Source: Pedobacter sp. MR2016-24 (GTDB lineage Bacteria; Bacteroidota; Bacteroidia; Sphingobacteriales; Sphingobacteriaceae). Taken from it: a stretch of 64,000 nucleotides of DNA. Position 1 is the stretch's first letter, and the number at the start of each line of letters is the position of its first letter. Location of the stretch: the NCBI RefSeq assembly GCF_026239655.1, contig NZ_JAPIVO010000009.1, positions 310,001-374,000 on the forward strand. The letters run 5' to 3'. The position numbers and the translations under genes were made by a program. Under the pieces are notes generated by a model. That model was not told where the DNA came from. It made no database searches and saw only the letters and a program-made list of their open reading frames with translations. Shown here piece by piece: positions 62,049 to 64,000 of this stretch.

Positions 62049-62056
62049 TATATTTG
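62049..62056 (+). promoter_or_regulatory. -7 promoter element for the PAP2-like gene
   Basis: TATATTTG is an exact TAnnTTTG match, 36 bases before the ATG at 62093. A matching -33 element is not obvious. Confidence 0.4.
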
Positions 62057-62092
62057 CAGTAACAACTAAACTTATCATCTGATCAAATATTA

Positions 62093-62713
62093 ATGCAGTC
62101 CAAAATATTTTCCTGGCAGCTTGCATGGGATTATCCCGCATTTCGTTTAAAATTCGTGTTAGGAATAATTACAATGGCTGTGATTATTTTCTTTCTTCCC
62201 GAATTCTTCCTGTTTATTCAGGCCAGACCAGGGATCTTTGTGAATGATCTGTTATTGGAAAAATTGCCTGCACACGATGTCTCTACTTACATATTTTTGA
62301 TACTCTATCCAATAGGAGGATTTTTTATATGGAGAATCATCAGGAATACGTCAATGTGTATTACTGCCATCTGGGGATATTCATTTTTATGCCTGATCAG
62401 GATGATGACTATTTTACTCATTCCTCTTGAACCTCCTGCAGGTCTCATGCACCTTACTGATCCGTTTCTGATCTATTTTTATGGCGCCCAGGAGATTACA
62501 AAAGACCTGTTCTTCTCCGGACATACAGCAACAATTATTCTGATAGGGTTGTGCCTGGAGAATAAATGGGAGAAAAGAATAGTATTTGCCGCTGCGGCAG
62601 TGCTGGCGGTGCTGTTGCTGATTCAGCATGTGCATTATACTGCGGATATAATTGCCGCTCCGGTGTTTAGCTATTTCTTCTGGTATGTTGGCAAAACGAT
62701 TAGCAAAATATAA
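62093..62713 (+). CDS. PAP2-like membrane phosphatase/transferase
   Basis: This 206-residue protein has six spans and the catalytic pieces of the PAP2_C group: FSGHTA with His144, and HYTAD with His181 and Asp185. The family includes sphingomyelin-synthase-like and lipid phosphatases. Sphingobacteriaceae make sphingolipids, so a phospholipid/sphingolipid head-group enzyme is possible, but the substrate is not shown. It is divergent from the L,D-transpeptidase gene. Confidence 0.75.
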   Translation: MQSKIFSWQLAWDYPAFRLKFVLGIITMAVIIFFLPEFFLFIQARPGIFVNDLLLEKLPAHDVSTYIFLILYPIGGFFIWRIIRNTSMCITAIWGYSFLCLIRMMTILLIPLEPPAGLMHLTDPFLIYFYGAQEITKDLFFSGHTATIILIGLCLENKWEKRIVFAAAAVLAVLLLIQHVHYTADIIAAPVFSYFFWYVGKTISKI

Positions 62714-62798
62714 GCTGATAATCCTAAATTCGTCAATTCTTAATTTACAATTTTAATAAGGTCGTCACGTTATGTAGCGAACCGCTTATACATTTTTA

Positions 62799-64000
62799 AT
62801 GGAAGTCAAAAATTTAGAACCCCGGGAACTGTGGCATAATTTTGCCAATCTGAATGCAGTACCCCGCGCCTCGAAAAAAGAAGAACGCGTCATTGCATTT
62901 ATGGTCGATTTTGGTAAAGGTTTAGGACTGGAGACAGTTCAGGATCATATCGGAAATGTGGTGATCAAAAAAAAGGCAACACCAGGAATGGAGGGGCGCC
63001 AGACAGTAGTACTGCAGTCGCATCTCGACATGGTACACCAGAAAAACAACGATACTGTATTTGATTTTGACAGTCAGGGTATCGATATGTTCGTTGAGGC
63101 TGACTGGGTAAAAGCTAAGGGTACTACATTGGGTGCTGATAACGGTATCGGCGTTGCTGCGATCATGGGCTTGCTCGCGTCAGATCATATTGAGCATCCA
63201 GCCCTGGAGGCGATGTTCACTATTGATGAAGAGACCGGAATGACAGGAGCCAAGCAACTTGATCCGGTTAATTTTTCAGGAACTATCCTGTTGAATCTGG
63301 ACACTGAGGAAGATGATGAGCTGACTATAGGCTGTGCAGGCGGTATCGATACGAATACATCCTACCTGTATACCGAGGAGTCGGTTGCTGAAAATAGCGT
63401 TGCTTATGAAATGGTAATTAAAGGACTAAGCGGTGGCCACTCTGGTATGGATATCCACAAGGGGAGGGGGAATGCCAATAAATTAATCAACCGTTTGTTT
63501 TACGGGGCATTAAAAGCTGTATCCATCCAGCTGAATTTACTGGACGGCGGAAGTTTAAGAAACGCTATTCCCCGGGAGGCAAAAGCTGTTATCGTTGTTC
63601 CGGTTACTGAACAAGATGCTTTCCTGTCTTACCTGGATACATTTAAGACTATACTGAAGGAAGAATACGATGCTATAGAGCCTTCACTGACTATTTCAGT
63701 GACTGAAACGGCTTTGCCAGCTAAAGTGATGAGTAAAACAGATTTCAGGAAGCTTGTTAACTCACTTTACGCATTGCCTAACGGCGTATTCAGGATGAGT
63801 CCTGATATCGAAAACCTGGTTGAAGCTTCAAGTAACCTGGCAAGGGTAATCGTGAAAGAAGGCGAGTTTATTACGCAGTCACTGCAACGCAGCAGCGTGG
63901 AAACGACTAAAGAAGATGTATCTAATGCAATCCGGGCATCTTTTGAAAATATGGGTTGTACAGTGAAACAGGCAGGAGATTATCCAGGCTGGAAACCAAA
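62799..64000 (+). CDS. pepD: Aminoacyl-histidine dipeptidase, 3' end outside window
   Basis: The ATG at 62799 (MEVKNLEPRELWHNFANLNA) opens a frame that runs past the last base, about 400 codons. PepD hydrolyses Xaa-His dipeptides with zinc. The metal ligands are recognisable in LQSHLDMVHQK, TLGADNGIGVAA and TIDEETGMTGAK, with SGGHSGMDIHKGRGNANKL as the family's next block. It is an M20-family enzyme and cytoplasmic. Only the C-terminal ~80 residues seem to be missing, based on the usual length near 485. Confidence 0.95.
   Translation, partial: MEVKNLEPRELWHNFANLNAVPRASKKEERVIAFMVDFGKGLGLETVQDHIGNVVIKKKATPGMEGRQTVVLQSHLDMVHQKNNDTVFDFDSQGIDMFVEADWVKAKGTTLGADNGIGVAAIMGLLASDHIEHPALEAMFTIDEETGMTGAKQLDPVNFSGTILLNLDTEEDDELTIGCAGGIDTNTSYLYTEESVAENSVAYEMVIKGLSGGHSGMDIHKGRGNANKLINRLFYGALKAVSIQLNLLDGGSLRNAIPREAKAVIVVPVTEQDAFLSYLDTFKTILKEEYDAIEPSLTISVTETALPAKVMSKTDFRKLVNSLYALPNGVFRMSPDIENLVEASSNLARVIVKEGEFITQSLQRSSVETTKEDVSNAIRASFENMGCTVKQAGDYPGWKP

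Overview
The window looks like a chromosome segment from a Bacteroidota bacterium, most likely Sphingobacteriaceae (Pedobacter or a close relative). The support is the low G+C content, genes that mostly lack Shine-Dalgarno leaders, several promoters ending in the Bacteroidota -7 element TAnnTTTG, and gene content typical of the group (CheB/CheR/PAS hybrid, direct APS reduction, MaeB-Pta, FdtA/FdtB, LepB with a large insertion). The genus is an inference from remembered protein families, not from a search.

Positions 1 to about 18.2 kb are the late region of an AT-rich, tailed-phage-like prophage that continues beyond the left edge. It encodes tail proteins, a tape measure, an XkdF-like protease, a scaffold candidate, the major capsid protein, a tail-tube candidate, a portal, connector candidates, a receptor-binding protein with an SGNH esterase domain, an M15 endolysin and two membrane-anchored lysis-region proteins. 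Tail genes come before head genes, which is unusual. Most transcription units are separated by the same cassette: stop codon, tiny stem-loop, intrinsic terminator, the nonamer TCCATTACC, then the next ATG. A minus-strand cargo operon at 14.7-15.7 kb encodes a protein with a HEPN-type RNxxxH motif and very small partners.

From 18.7 to 25.9 kb runs a tightly overlapping sulfate-assimilation operon: sulfite reductase with an extra C-terminal helical domain, CobA, a siroheme-synthase/TauE-type permease fusion, APS reductase, CysD and CysN. No APS kinase is present, so sulfate would be activated to APS and reduced directly, with siroheme made within the same operon. A GntP permease follows.

From 27.9 to 34.4 kb is a signalling block: CheB-CheR-PAS protein, PAS histidine kinase, NarL-type regulator, degenerate receiver and a bare histidine kinase. 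The rest is housekeeping and envelope functions: M3 peptidase, heterodimeric ABC exporter, MscS channel, malic enzyme, PfkB kinase, a thioredoxin-like protein with a hybrid kinase, an ArsR regulator with an Old Yellow Enzyme, MsrB, a DUF1624 protein, an FdtA/FdtB deoxy-aminosugar pair, an orphan GHKL ATPase, cyclophilin with LspA opposite LepB, a ferritin-like protein, an L,D-transpeptidase, a PAP2-like protein and a truncated PepD at the right edge.

The least explained signals are the repeated phage intergenic cassette and its start-codon hairpins, the HEPN-like cargo operon, the siroheme-synthase/permease fusion and the receiver lacking its phosphoacceptor Asp. No tRNA, rRNA, CRISPR array, insertion sequence or integrase was seen.
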